Source: Auraticoccus cholistanensis
GTDB taxonomy: Bacteria; Actinomycetota; Actinomycetes; Propionibacteriales; Propionibacteriaceae
Direction: 5' to 3'
Assembly (NCBI RefSeq): GCF_009742705.1
Contig: NZ_WPCU01000007.1
Coordinates: forward strand, 51,999 to 115,998
Length of the DNA: 64,000 nt
Shown here: positions 47,616 through 55,574 of the stretch, piece by piece
Layout: every line of letters starts with the position of its first letter
Position numbering within the stretch: position 1 is the first letter of the stretch
Notes under the pieces: model-generated
Seen by the model: the letters and a program-made list of their open reading frames with translations, nothing else
What the model was told of the DNA's origin: nothing
Databases searched by the model: none
Translations under genes and position numbers: made by a program

Positions 47616-50335
47616 CGCCGGCCCCCCTCGTCGTCGCCGCAGAAGAGCCAGTCCAGGTCGTCCGGGCCGTCCCCGTGGGTGTCGCGCCCGCTGAACCGCT
47701 GGTCGGCGCGGACCGCTCCCAGCACCACGTACGCGCCACGGCCCAGGGCGAGGGTGTGGCGGCCGGCCCCGAGGCGGTGGGCGTGCACGTCCACGGAGGG
47801 CAGGCCCTCGGCCTCGACGGCGTGACGCAGCACCGGTTCCAGGCCGCCACGGGCGTCGGCGTGGGTGTCGACCTCGAGGTCGGGCACCTGCAGCCACTGC
47901 GGGGACGGGTCGCGGAAGTAGCCGACCAGCAGGTGCCCCGGCTCGGCCAGCTCCACCTCGAGCAGCACCTGCTGGGCGGCGGCCCCGGCGTGGCTGATCC
48001 GGTGGGCGGTGGAGCCCTCCAGCTCGGGGGCCAGGCGGGTGACGACGTGCGGCAGGTCGCGCAGCAGGCGCTCGCCCGGGGTGAGCACGAACTCCTCGGC
48101 GGGCTCGCCCAGGACCCGGTAGGGCACCCAGCGGAACGGCTGCTCCTCCTCCGCTGCGGCGGGACGACGGCCCGAGCCGGTGAGCCGGGCCACGTTGCGT
48201 CGCAGGTGGGTCAGCTCCTCCTCGTAGCGGGGCAGGCACTGCGTCCAGTGGCCGTACTCGTGCCCGTCGCGGAAGGGGACCTTGCGCTGCGGGGTGCGCA
48301 TGCTGTTGGCGTGGGAGTAGGTCCGGGCGGTGAGCTCGGCCAGCTCGCGGTAGCGCTCGACGCTCTCGGCGACGAGTTCCACCGCCCGCCGCAGCCGCGC
48401 CGGCCCGTCGCCGGCCGCCGGGGCCTCCCGGTAGGACAGGACCTCGACGGCGGCGAGGATCCGCAGCGCGTAGAACTCCGCGACGTGCGCCAGCGCGACG
48501 GCGTCCGTGCGGAGGCGCTCGTACTCGTCGCGGTGGCGGTGCACGGAGCCGCTGCCCCGCTCCACGGCGCTCACCGCGAGGCGCGAGAAGTGGCGCACCT
48601 CGTCCACCACGTCCAGCGGCGTCTCGCCGACGTGCCCGGCGCCCGCCAGCTCCCGGCGGACGTAGCTGTCGAGGCGTTCCCCGAACGGGGCGTGGGAGTT
48701 CCACAGGTCCGGCCACGGACGGTGCCGGTGCGGGTTGACCAGCTGGCTCATCGTCATCCCGAGGCTCAGGGTCTGCCGGTTGCCCTCGGTGATGCCGACG
48801 CGGCGGACCAGCCGGGGTGCCACCTGGCCCATGGCCTCGTAGGCCGCCAGCGCCGACCGCCCGGCCGGCTCGCTGCCGAACCGCTCCGCGAGCACCCGCG
48901 TCCAGTGGCTCTCCTCGGCGTCGGGGTCGCGGTCGGCCTTCCAGGCGTAGCGCAGCCACGCCGCGTACCAGAGCCAGTCGCGGTCGAGCTGGCGCAGCCG
49001 GGGCTCGGCCCGGTCCGGCGACCAGGGCCAGTCCCAGTAGAAGAGCGGGTACAGGTGGAGGCCCTGCACGTGGAGCCGGTGCTTCATGGCCTGGACGCTG
49101 CGGCGGATGAAGCTGACGGCCCCGTAGCGGAAGGGCTCGAGGTTGGCGAGGATGTGGACGTTGGCGATGTGGGTGCTGCCCAGCGAGGCCAGGTACTGGT
49201 GCTGGCGCTGCCAGTCGCCGCGCGGGTTCCAGGTGGTGAGCGACTCGCCGTTGTACTTGGCCTCGGTGTACAGCCGGGGGTGCAGCGCGCGGGCGGCGTC
49301 GACGATCGGCTGCGGGTCGATGGCGTGGCCGCGCAGGATCAGCGGCGGCCAGTCCGTCCCGCCGGCGGCCCGCACCCCCTCCCGCACCGCGGGCAGGATC
49401 GTCTCGAGGAACCACTCCTGGCCGTGCAGGTCGCCCTGCAGGGCCTCGCCGAGGCACACGTAGAGCCCGACGTCGGGGTACTCGGTGACGAAGGCGGCGA
49501 CGGCGGCCCGGGTGTAGGCGGCCGTCAACGGGGTCGGCCGGGGCTGGTGCAGCGGGATCTGGTGGTGCTCGGCGAAGGGCAGCGGGATGTGGATGTTGTA
49601 GAAGTGCAGCACCACCCAGATGCCGCGCCGTGCCGCCTCCTCGGTCAGCCAGCTGAGGGTCTCGCGGTTGAGCCGCAGCTCCTCGTCGGTGACCTCCTGC
49701 GCCTCCGGGTAGCCGGCGAGCCGGACGAAGGAGGAGAACGGGTGCCCGCTCCACAGGTAGACCACGTTGGCCCGCTGCTCGAAGAGCTCGTCGAGGACGT
49801 CGGTCCACAGCGCCCGGTCGTAGAACCAGGGGAACCGGTCCGGGGTGACGGGGTACTCGTAGGTCTGGCGCCGGGGCTCCACCGTCGTCTTCTGCAGCCC
49901 GACGGCCGGGCCGCGCAGCACCAGGTCGGGGGTCTCGCCGTGGTCGAGGTCCCGCGGCACGCCGCCGGTGCGGCGGACCAGCCGCGCGAGCTCCTGGCAG
50001 CCGTACAGCACGCCGACCTCGTCGCCGCCGGTGACCACGCACACCCCGCCGGGCAGCATCGCCAGGTAGAAGCCGTTCGGTCCCGGCGCGCCGGTGGTGT
50101 ACAGCAGCACCTCCTGGCGCTCGAGCTCCTGCACGGCCGCCTCGGAGCGGACGCCGACGAGCAGCCGGAACCCGCCGGCGGCCGGCAGCTCCGCGCCCGG
50201 CGGGTGCACCGTCGCCCCGGTGTCGCCGAGGGCGGCCGTCACCAGGGCCAGGCCGTGGTCGAGGCGGGGGGTCGTGGTGCCACCGGCGACCGTGACCACC
50301 CAGGTGGGGGGAGCAGCGAGCAGGGTGGGGCTCAT
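47612..50335 (-). CDS. Large putative glycoside hydrolase with alpha-glucuronidase-like N-domain
   Basis: A 907-residue protein without signal peptide. The N-terminal domain (GPNGFYLAMLPGGVCVVTGG, then DEVGVLYGCQELARLV) is the GH20/GH67-type non-catalytic fold. A TIM-barrel region follows, with LFEQRANVVYLWSGHPFS, GIWVVLHFYNIHIPLPF, the acid-containing YVCLGEALQGD and LYTEAKYNGESLTTWN, then a helical region and a beta C-domain. Candidate catalytic Glu lie in CLGEAL and TEAKYNGE. It is the first gene of the operon and probably acts on an internalised uronic-acid or other oligosaccharide. Confidence 0.72.
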   Translation of the reverse strand: MSPTLLAAPPTWVVTVAGGTTTPRLDHGLALVTAALGDTGATVHPPGAELPAAGGFRLLVGVRSEAAVQELERQEVLLYTTGAPGPNGFYLAMLPGGVCVVTGGDEVGVLYGCQELARLVRRTGGVPRDLDHGETPDLVLRGPAVGLQKTTVEPRRQTYEYPVTPDRFPWFYDRALWTDVLDELFEQRANVVYLWSGHPFSSFVRLAGYPEAQEVTDEELRLNRETLSWLTEEAARRGIWVVLHFYNIHIPLPFAEHHQIPLHQPRPTPLTAAYTRAAVAAFVTEYPDVGLYVCLGEALQGDLHGQEWFLETILPAVREGVRAAGGTDWPPLILRGHAIDPQPIVDAARALHPRLYTEAKYNGESLTTWNPRGDWQRQHQYLASLGSTHIANVHILANLEPFRYGAVSFIRRSVQAMKHRLHVQGLHLYPLFYWDWPWSPDRAEPRLRQLDRDWLWYAAWLRYAWKADRDPDAEESHWTRVLAERFGSEPAGRSALAAYEAMGQVAPRLVRRVGITEGNRQTLSLGMTMSQLVNPHRHRPWPDLWNSHAPFGERLDSYVRRELAGAGHVGETPLDVVDEVRHFSRLAVSAVERGSGSVHRHRDEYERLRTDAVALAHVAEFYALRILAAVEVLSYREAPAAGDGPARLRRAVELVAESVERYRELAELTARTYSHANSMRTPQRKVPFRDGHEYGHWTQCLPRYEEELTHLRRNVARLTGSGRRPAAAEEEQPFRWVPYRVLGEPAEEFVLTPGERLLRDLPHVVTRLAPELEGSTAHRISHAGAAAQQVLLEVELAEPGHLLVGYFRDPSPQWLQVPDLEVDTHADARGGLEPVLRHAVEAEGLPSVDVHAHRLGAGRHTLALGRGAYVVLGAVRADQRFSGRDTHGDGPDDLDWLFCGDDEGGRR

Positions 50336-50423
50336 CGGTCAGGGGCTTCCTTCGGGGGTGGGCCGGGGCAGTCCGTTCTGCGAGGATGAGTGAAACGGAC
50401 CGGATCTCACATGGCAACCAGTC

Positions 50424-50435
50424 CGAACACGTTCG
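50424..50435. promoter_or_regulatory. Perfect palindrome between the carbohydrate operon and its regulator
   Basis: CGAACACGTTCG, a perfect 12-bp palindrome, lies 15 bp before the regulator ATG and about 90 bp from the divergent operon start. It is a plausible operator for the DeoR/LacI-type protein. Confidence 0.45.
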
Positions 50436-50449
50436 CACAAGGAGCCGCG

Positions 50450-51556
50450 ATGAGCAGCGACCGTCGGGGCGCCGGGCTGGCGCAGCAGCGCCAGGAGCGC
50501 CTGCTGCAGCTGCTGCGGGCGCACGGCTCGGTCCTGGTCAGCGCCGCCGCGGTCGAGCTCGGCGTCTCCGAGATGACCGTCCGGCGCGACATCGACGCGC
50601 TGGCGGCGCGGCGGCTGGCCGTCCGGGTGCACGGCGGCGCGGTGCTGCCCGGGGCCTCGCCGTCCGGGGCGGTGCCCTCGGACGGACCGGTGCGGGTGCG
50701 CTGGACCGTCGGCATGGTCGTCCCGCAGCTGGACTACTACTTCCCCAGCGTGATCGCCGGTGCCCGGACGGCCGCGGTGGAGGCCGGTGTGCGGCTGCTG
50801 CTGCGGACCTCCTCCTACGACATCCGCGACGACAAGCAGCAGATCCGCAGCCTGGCCCAGACGCCGGGGCTGGACGGCATGATCCTGGCCCCCGACGTCG
50901 ACAGCCCGGAGTCGCCGGCGCTGGTGCACTGGCTGGACCGGCAGCCGCTCCCGGTCGTGCTGGCGGAGCGGCGACCGCCCGACGGGCTGCCGGTGAGCCG
51001 GCTGGAGTGGGTCGGGTCCGACCACGCCGACGGGACGGCGACGGCCGTCCGCCACCTGCTGCAGCAGGGCCACCGCCGGCTCGGCCTGCTCAGCGCCGAG
51101 CACAGCCCGACCAGCAAGCACCTGCGACGCGGCTGGGTGGAGGCGCTCACCGCGGCCGGTCTCGACCCCGCCGAGCAGCTGGTCGGGCACTCCGACGGCT
51201 TGGCCGGAGCCGGCCGGCGGGCGCTGGTGGAGCAGCTGCTGCAGCGGTGCCGGGCCCGGCAGGTCACCGCCCTGGTCGTCCACCCCGACCCCTGCGCGGT
51301 GGCCCTCGTGCAGCACTGCGTGGACACCGGGACGTCCGTGCCGGGGGACCTGGCGATCGTGGCCTACGACGACGAGTTCGCCGCGCTCAGCCAGCCGCCG
51401 CTGACGGCGGTGATGCCGCCGAAGGCCCACGTCGGCCGGGTCGCCGTCGAGCTGATGGTCGCCCGGCTCGCCGAGGGCGACCGGCGCCCGCCCCACCGCG
51501 TCACCGTGAGCCCGCGGCTCAACGTCCGCGAGTCCAGCCGCCGTCCCGCGGCCTGA
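50450..51556 (+). CDS. Hybrid regulator: DeoR-type HTH with LacI-type sugar-binding domain
   Basis: A 368-residue regulator. The N-terminus is a DeoR winged helix (QQRQERLLQLLRAHGSVLVS, then AAAVELGVSEMTVRRDIDAL). From about residue 85 the protein is a LacI/periplasmic-binding fold (TVGMVVPQLDYYFPSVIAGA ... GWVEALTAAGLDP ... AIVAYDDEFAALSQPPLTAV). ATG 50450 is chosen for its AAGGAGCC site; ATG 50411 is possible. It is divergent from the carbohydrate operon, which it should control in response to a sugar. Confidence 0.9.
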   Translation: MSSDRRGAGLAQQRQERLLQLLRAHGSVLVSAAAVELGVSEMTVRRDIDALAARRLAVRVHGGAVLPGASPSGAVPSDGPVRVRWTVGMVVPQLDYYFPSVIAGARTAAVEAGVRLLLRTSSYDIRDDKQQIRSLAQTPGLDGMILAPDVDSPESPALVHWLDRQPLPVVLAERRPPDGLPVSRLEWVGSDHADGTATAVRHLLQQGHRRLGLLSAEHSPTSKHLRRGWVEALTAAGLDPAEQLVGHSDGLAGAGRRALVEQLLQRCRARQVTALVVHPDPCAVALVQHCVDTGTSVPGDLAIVAYDDEFAALSQPPLTAVMPPKAHVGRVAVELMVARLAEGDRRPPHRVTVSPRLNVRESSRRPAA

Positions 51557-51570
51557 GGGCCGAGGACCGG

Positions 51571-51585
51571 TACGGTGTGCCGGTG
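51571..51585 (+). promoter_or_regulatory. Leaderless promoter of the alpha/beta hydrolase gene
   Basis: TACGGT at 51571-51576, 6 nt, then GTG at 51583, 27 bp after the regulator stop. Confidence 0.45.
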
Positions 51586-52395
51586 CCCGCCCCCCGACCC
51601 GCCCGACACCTGCCGCGGTGGGCGCGTGAGCCCGACCACGGGCTGAGCCAGACCTGGACGGAGGTGGACGGCCGCCCGGTCCGCTCGCTGAGCACCGGCA
51701 CGGTCCGGGAGCTGCCCGAGGTGGTCCTGCTGCCGGGGCTCGGCGCCCCCTTCTACCTGCTGCCGTGGGTGCGGGAGCTCGCCCGCTGGACGCGGGTGAC
51801 CGTCCTGGACCTGCCGGGCTTCACCGGTGGCCGGGCGGCGTCCTCGCCGTCGACGGTGGAGGGGGTGGCCGGGGTCGCGGCCCGCTGGCTGGAGGAGACC
51901 GGCCGGTCGGGCGTCGTCCTCGCCGGGCACTCCTCCGGGGCCCAGTCCGCCCTGCGGACCGCGGTGCTGGTCCCCGCACGGATCAGCGGGGTCGTGCTGG
52001 GCGGGCCGACGGTCGAGCCGCGGGCCCGGCGTCCGCTGCGGCTGCTCGTCCGCCTGGTGCGGACGCTGAGCGGGGAGGTGCTGCCCGAGCTGCGGGCGGT
52101 GGCCCCCTCCTACCTCGGCAGCGGCGGCCTCGCGCTGCTGCGGCTGATCTGGTCGACCCTGCGGGACCGTCCCGAGGACGTCGCCCCCCGCGTCGCCCAC
52201 CCCGTGCTCGTGGTCACCGGTGAGGCGGACCGGCTGGCGTCCCCGGAGTGGTCGCAGCACCTGGCCGCGCTGGCCGGCGGGCGGTGCGTACCGGTCCCCG
52301 GGGCGCACAACGCCTGCTTCACCTTCCCGCGCGAGCTGGACGCCGTCGTGCACCGCACCGTGCAGGCGTGGCACGCCGAGCACCGCAGCGCCTGA
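51583..52395 (+). CDS. Alpha/beta hydrolase
   Basis: A 270-residue hydrolase: oxyanion region VVLLPGLGAPFYLLP, nucleophile elbow VLAGHSSGAQSAL (Ser), an acid in VTGEADRL, and the His in VPGAHNACF near the end. No signal peptide. The substrate is unknown. The leaderless GTG start is preferred to longer frames because the family fold begins only about 40 residues later. Confidence 0.88.
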   Translation: MPAPRPARHLPRWAREPDHGLSQTWTEVDGRPVRSLSTGTVRELPEVVLLPGLGAPFYLLPWVRELARWTRVTVLDLPGFTGGRAASSPSTVEGVAGVAARWLEETGRSGVVLAGHSSGAQSALRTAVLVPARISGVVLGGPTVEPRARRPLRLLVRLVRTLSGEVLPELRAVAPSYLGSGGLALLRLIWSTLRDRPEDVAPRVAHPVLVVTGEADRLASPEWSQHLAALAGGRCVPVPGAHNACFTFPRELDAVVHRTVQAWHAEHRSA

Positions 52396-52415
52396 CGCCC
52401 GGCCGGCCGCCTCGC

Positions 52416-53537
52416 TCAGCGACGTGCCGGGTCGGCGGGCAGCCGCACGCTCACCCGGAGCCCGCCCCCGCTGCGCGGGCTGAGGGCGAGCGTGCCGTCG
52501 TGGGCCCGCGCGATGCTGGCGACGATGGCCAGGCCGAGCCCGACGCCGGCGTGGTCGTCGCGGACCCGCGCGGTGCCGCGCTGGAACGGCTCGACCAGCG
52601 TGGCGACCCGGTGCGGCGGGAGCGGCTCCCCGGTGTTCTCCACCGTGAGCTCCACGGTGGTGGGGGAGGCGCTGGTGGTCACCCGCACCGCCCCGTCGCC
52701 GGTGCGGTTGTGGACGATCCCGTTGTGCACGAGGTTGGTCACCAGCTGCAGCAGCAGCGGCGGGGAGCCGAGGGTCGGGGCGACGTCCCCGGACGTCTCG
52801 AGGGCGACCCCGCGCCGCTCGGCGAGCGGCAGCAGGGTCTCGGTGGCCTCCTCGGCGAGGAGGGAGAGGTCCACCTGCTCGCGCGGGAACGAGCGCTGGT
52901 CCGCCCGGCTGAGCAGCAGCAGCGCCTCGGTCATCTCGATGGCGCGGGCGTTGACGGCGTGCAGCACGTCGAGCAGGGCGGCGGTGTCGCGGTCGGGGTC
53001 CTTGCTGGCGACCTCCAGCAGGGTCTGCGTGATCGTCAGCGGGGTGCGGAGCTCGTGGGAGGCGTTGGCCGCGAACCGCTGCTGCTCGGCCACGTGGGCC
53101 TCGAGCCGGGCCAGCATGGCGTCGAAGGCGTCGGCGAGCTCGCGGAGCTCGTCGCGCCGGCCCGGCAGCCGGATCCGGTGCGACAGCGACCCGCTGCCGG
53201 CCTCGCGGGTGGCCTCGGTGATCCGGTTCAGCGGGGCCAGCATCCGGCCGGCGAGGAACCACCCGCCCACCAGACCGAGCACGAGCAGCAGGGCCAGCAT
53301 GAGCCCGGCCTTGGGGGCGAACGCCTCCCACAGGTCGGAGCGGCCGGGGACGAAGAGACCGCCCGGACGCCGGCCGCCGTCGCCGGGGTCCAGGGGCACC
53401 ACAACCGCCCGGTCGGGCACGTAGCGCAGCAGGAACACCCACACCACCGCGACCAGCCCGACCCCGGCGACCACCAGGAAGGCGGCGTAGCTGAGGGCCA
53501 GCTTCAGCCGGACGCTCGGCCCGGGCGGCCTATCCAC
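52416..53537 (-). CDS. Sensor histidine kinase (HAMP, VanS/CutS-like)
   Basis: A 373-residue kinase. Two membrane helices (residues about 14-38 and 77-97) flank a short extracellular loop of about 38 residues, followed by HAMP, the H-box AANASHELRTPLTITQ (His161), the N-box LVTNLVHNGIVHN, and GVGLGLAIVASIARAHDG. The start overlaps the response-regulator end by 8 bp. Pairing with an OmpR-type regulator and a divergent VanY-like enzyme suggests sensing of a cell-wall-targeting compound. Confidence 0.92.
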   Translation of the reverse strand: MDRPPGPSVRLKLALSYAAFLVVAGVGLVAVVWVFLLRYVPDRAVVVPLDPGDGGRRPGGLFVPGRSDLWEAFAPKAGLMLALLLVLGLVGGWFLAGRMLAPLNRITEATREAGSGSLSHRIRLPGRRDELRELADAFDAMLARLEAHVAEQQRFAANASHELRTPLTITQTLLEVASKDPDRDTAALLDVLHAVNARAIEMTEALLLLSRADQRSFPREQVDLSLLAEEATETLLPLAERRGVALETSGDVAPTLGSPPLLLQLVTNLVHNGIVHNRTGDGAVRVTTSASPTTVELTVENTGEPLPPHRVATLVEPFQRGTARVRDDHAGVGLGLAIVASIARAHDGTLALSPRSGGGLRVSVRLPADPARR

Positions 53538-54210
53538 CCGCCCGCCCTGCGCCGGTGTCGATCCGGTACCCCACGCCGGGCACTGTCGCGATCAGCCAGG
53601 GCTCGCCCAGCCGCTTGCGCAGCGCGGAGACCGTGATGCGGACGGCGTTGGTGAACGGGTCGGCGTTCTCGTCCCAGGCCCGCTCGAGCAGCTCCTCGGC
53701 GCTGACCACCCCGCCCTCCGCGCCGACGAGGACCTCCAGCACGGCGAACTGCTTGCGGGTGAGCGGCACGTAGCGACCGTCGCGGTGCACCTCCCGGCGG
53801 AACGGGTCCAGCCGCAGACCGGCGACCTCCCGCACCGGCGGGCGGTGGTGGGCGCGCCTGCGGTCCAGCGCCCGCAGCCGCAGCACCAGCTCGCGCAGCG
53901 CGAAGGGCTTGGTCAGGTAGTCGTCGGCCCCCAGCTCGAACCCGGACGCCTTGTCGTCGAGCCGGTCGGCGGCGGTCAGCATCAGGATCGGGATGCGGCT
54001 GCCGGACGCCACGATGTGGCGGGCGATCTCGTCACCGGAGGGTCCGGGGACGTCGCGGTCCAGCACGGCGATGTCGTAGTCGTGGACGGCCAGCAGCTCC
54101 AGCGCGGTGCCGCCGTCGCCGGCGGTGTCGGCCGCGATCGCCTCCAGCCGCAGCCCGTCGCGGATGGCCTGGGCCAGGTAGGGCTCGTCCTCGACGACCA
54201 GCACGCGCAT
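53530..54210 (-). CDS. Response regulator, OmpR family (VanR-like)
   Basis: A 226-residue regulator. The receiver has VVEDEPYLAQAI, the phospho-acceptor in IAVLDRDVPGPSGDE, and Lys in YLTKPFAL. The winged helix contains VPLTRKQFAVLEVLV and NAVRITVSALRKRLGEP. TAGCAT (minus, 54218-54223) sits 7 nt before the ATG, a leaderless start. Direct repeats in the divergent promoter region are its likely binding sites. Confidence 0.93.
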   Translation of the reverse strand: MRVLVVEDEPYLAQAIRDGLRLEAIAADTAGDGGTALELLAVHDYDIAVLDRDVPGPSGDEIARHIVASGSRIPILMLTAADRLDDKASGFELGADDYLTKPFALRELVLRLRALDRRRAHHRPPVREVAGLRLDPFRREVHRDGRYVPLTRKQFAVLEVLVGAEGGVVSAEELLERAWDENADPFTNAVRITVSALRKRLGEPWLIATVPGVGYRIDTGAGRAGG

Positions 54211-54231
54211 GGTGCCGATGCTAGGAGCCCG

Positions 54232-54262
54232 GGCATATCGTCGGCATACCGAGAACCGCATA
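54232..54262. promoter_or_regulatory. Direct repeats, likely response-regulator binding sites
   Basis: GGCATA at 54232, GGCATA at 54243 and CGCATA at 54257 are direct repeats with start-to-start spacing of 11 and 14 bp. They lie between the vanR-like and vanY-like genes. An OmpR-family dimer binds repeats about one helical turn apart. Confidence 0.5.
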
Positions 54263-54297
54263 CGGCCTCGCAACACGGGGCCGCGTGAACTGCCGGC

Positions 54298-54927
54298 ATG
54301 AGCTCCTCCGCAGCAGCAGGCACCGTGTCGTCCCGGGCCCTCAGGGCCAGCCTCCTCGGTCTGGTGGCCGTCGTGCTGGCGGTCCTCGTCGCCGTCGTCC
54401 AGCTGTGGTCGGCGCCCTCCCTCGACGGCGGGCCGTGGGAGGACCACGGTGGTACGGGCGGCGCGGACGGCGCCGTCACGGCCGCGGACGGCGTCCTGCC
54501 CGACGGGGCGAGCGTCTTCGACGACCGCTACCCGGGCGTGGCCAACCTCGACCCGGACCTGCTGGCGGCGCTCCGGGAGGCGGCCGAGGACGCCGCCGAC
54601 CGCGGCGTCGAGCTGGTGGTCAACAGCGGCTGGCGCTCCGCGGAGTACCAGGACCAGCTGCTGCGCGAGGCCGTCACCCGGTACGGCTCGGCGGAGGAGG
54701 CCGCCCGGTGGGTCGCCACCGCCGAGACCTCACCCCACGTGTCCGGCGACGCGGTCGACATCGGTCCCTGGCAGGCCACGGCGTGGCTCGCCCGGCGGGG
54801 GGCCGCCTACGGGCTGTGCCAGGTCTACGGCAACGAGCCCTGGCACTACGAGCTGCGCCCGGAGGCGGCCGGGCAGGGCTGCCCGGCCCTGTACGCCGAC
54901 CCCACCCAGGACCCCCGGATGAGCTGA
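54298..54927 (+). CDS. M15-family D-alanyl-D-alanine carboxypeptidase (VanY-like)
   Basis: A 209-residue exported peptidase. An N-terminal membrane anchor (SLLGLVAVVLAVLVAVVQL) is followed by the catalytic domain with VNSGWRSAEYQDQLL, the zinc motif SPHVSGDAVDIG (SxHxxGxAxD) and the third ligand/catalytic pair in GNEPWHYEL. It removes the terminal D-Ala of peptidoglycan precursors outside the membrane. Divergence from the VanRS-like pair implies inducible wall remodelling or glycopeptide tolerance. Confidence 0.92.
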   Translation: MSSSAAAGTVSSRALRASLLGLVAVVLAVLVAVVQLWSAPSLDGGPWEDHGGTGGADGAVTAADGVLPDGASVFDDRYPGVANLDPDLLAALREAAEDAADRGVELVVNSGWRSAEYQDQLLREAVTRYGSAEEAARWVATAETSPHVSGDAVDIGPWQATAWLARRGAAYGLCQVYGNEPWHYELRPEAAGQGCPALYADPTQDPRMS

Positions 54928-54951
54928 CCGGCGAGGAGTTCCGGTGGCTGT

Positions 54952-54973
54952 ACCTACTGGTAGGTGTTAGGGT
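54952..54973 (+). promoter_or_regulatory. Operator palindrome and leaderless promoter of the tetR-gapdh operon
   Basis: ACCTAC-TG-GTAGGT (54952-54965) is a perfect 14-bp palindrome. It ends 2 bp before the TAGGGT -10 box at 54968-54973, which is 6 nt from the ATG at 54980. A repressor bound here would block RNA polymerase, so autoregulation by the encoded TetR is likely. Confidence 0.6.
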
Positions 54974-54979
54974 GTGGCC

Positions 54980-55573
54980 ATGGACTCCCGGGAGCTGCTG
55001 GTGGAGACGATGAGCGAGCTGCTGTGGGAGCGCGGCTACGCCGACACGAGCCCGCGCGCCGTCCGCGAACGGTCGGGGGTGGGGCAGGGGAGCCTGTACC
55101 ACCACTTCCCGACCAAGCGGGACCTGGCGCTGGCCGCGCTCGAGCGCAACGTCGCGGCACTGCTGCCGGCGGTGTCCGACCTGGACGGCCCGGGGGACCC
55201 GATGGCCCGGATCGAGGCCTACCTGATGCGCCCGCGGGACGCCCTCAAGGGCTGCAAGGTCGGCCGGATGACCCAGGACCCGCAGGTCCGCGAGGACCCG
55301 GTGCTGCTCGCCCCGGTGGGTCGCGCGTTCGCCCAGGCGCACGTCAGCTGGGTGAAGGTGCTCCGCGAGGCGGTGGCGGCGGGGGAGCTGCGCGACGACC
55401 TCGACCCCGAGCGGCTGGCCCACACGCTGATGGCCGTGCTGCAGGGCGGCTACGTGCTCGCGATCGCCCAGCAGGACCCGGGCCCCTTCCAGGACGCCTG
55501 CACCGGCGCCCTCGACCTGCTCCGGGCGGCCGCGCCGGCCGTCCCGGACGACACCCACCACACCGAGGAGTGA
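54980..55573 (+). CDS. TetR family regulator with a Cys-Lys motif
   Basis: A 197-residue TetR protein. The HTH is YADTSPRAVRERSGVGQGSLYHHFPTKRDLALA. The ligand domain contains ALKGCKVGRMTQD, placing Cys92 where electrophile-sensing relatives such as NemR carry reactive Cys. The start ATG has a leaderless TAGGGT box; the longer GTG 54974 frame overlaps that box. It is followed 1 bp later by a GAPDH gene, so it probably represses itself and that enzyme. Confidence 0.88.
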   Translation: MDSRELLVETMSELLWERGYADTSPRAVRERSGVGQGSLYHHFPTKRDLALAALERNVAALLPAVSDLDGPGDPMARIEAYLMRPRDALKGCKVGRMTQDPQVREDPVLLAPVGRAFAQAHVSWVKVLREAVAAGELRDDLDPERLAHTLMAVLQGGYVLAIAQQDPGPFQDACTGALDLLRAAAPAVPDDTHHTEE

Positions 55574-55574
55574 C

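Noticed and set aside
47468-50389. A 973-codon plus-strand frame opposite the large glycosidase
   Set aside because: Composition is that of an antisense frame; no start signal or domain, and the minus-strand protein has coherent glycosidase features.
52416-54927. A complete vancomycin-resistance (vanHAX) cluster
   Set aside because: Only the two-component pair and a VanY-like enzyme are present; no D-Ala-D-Lac ligase, VanH or VanX gene lies nearby.
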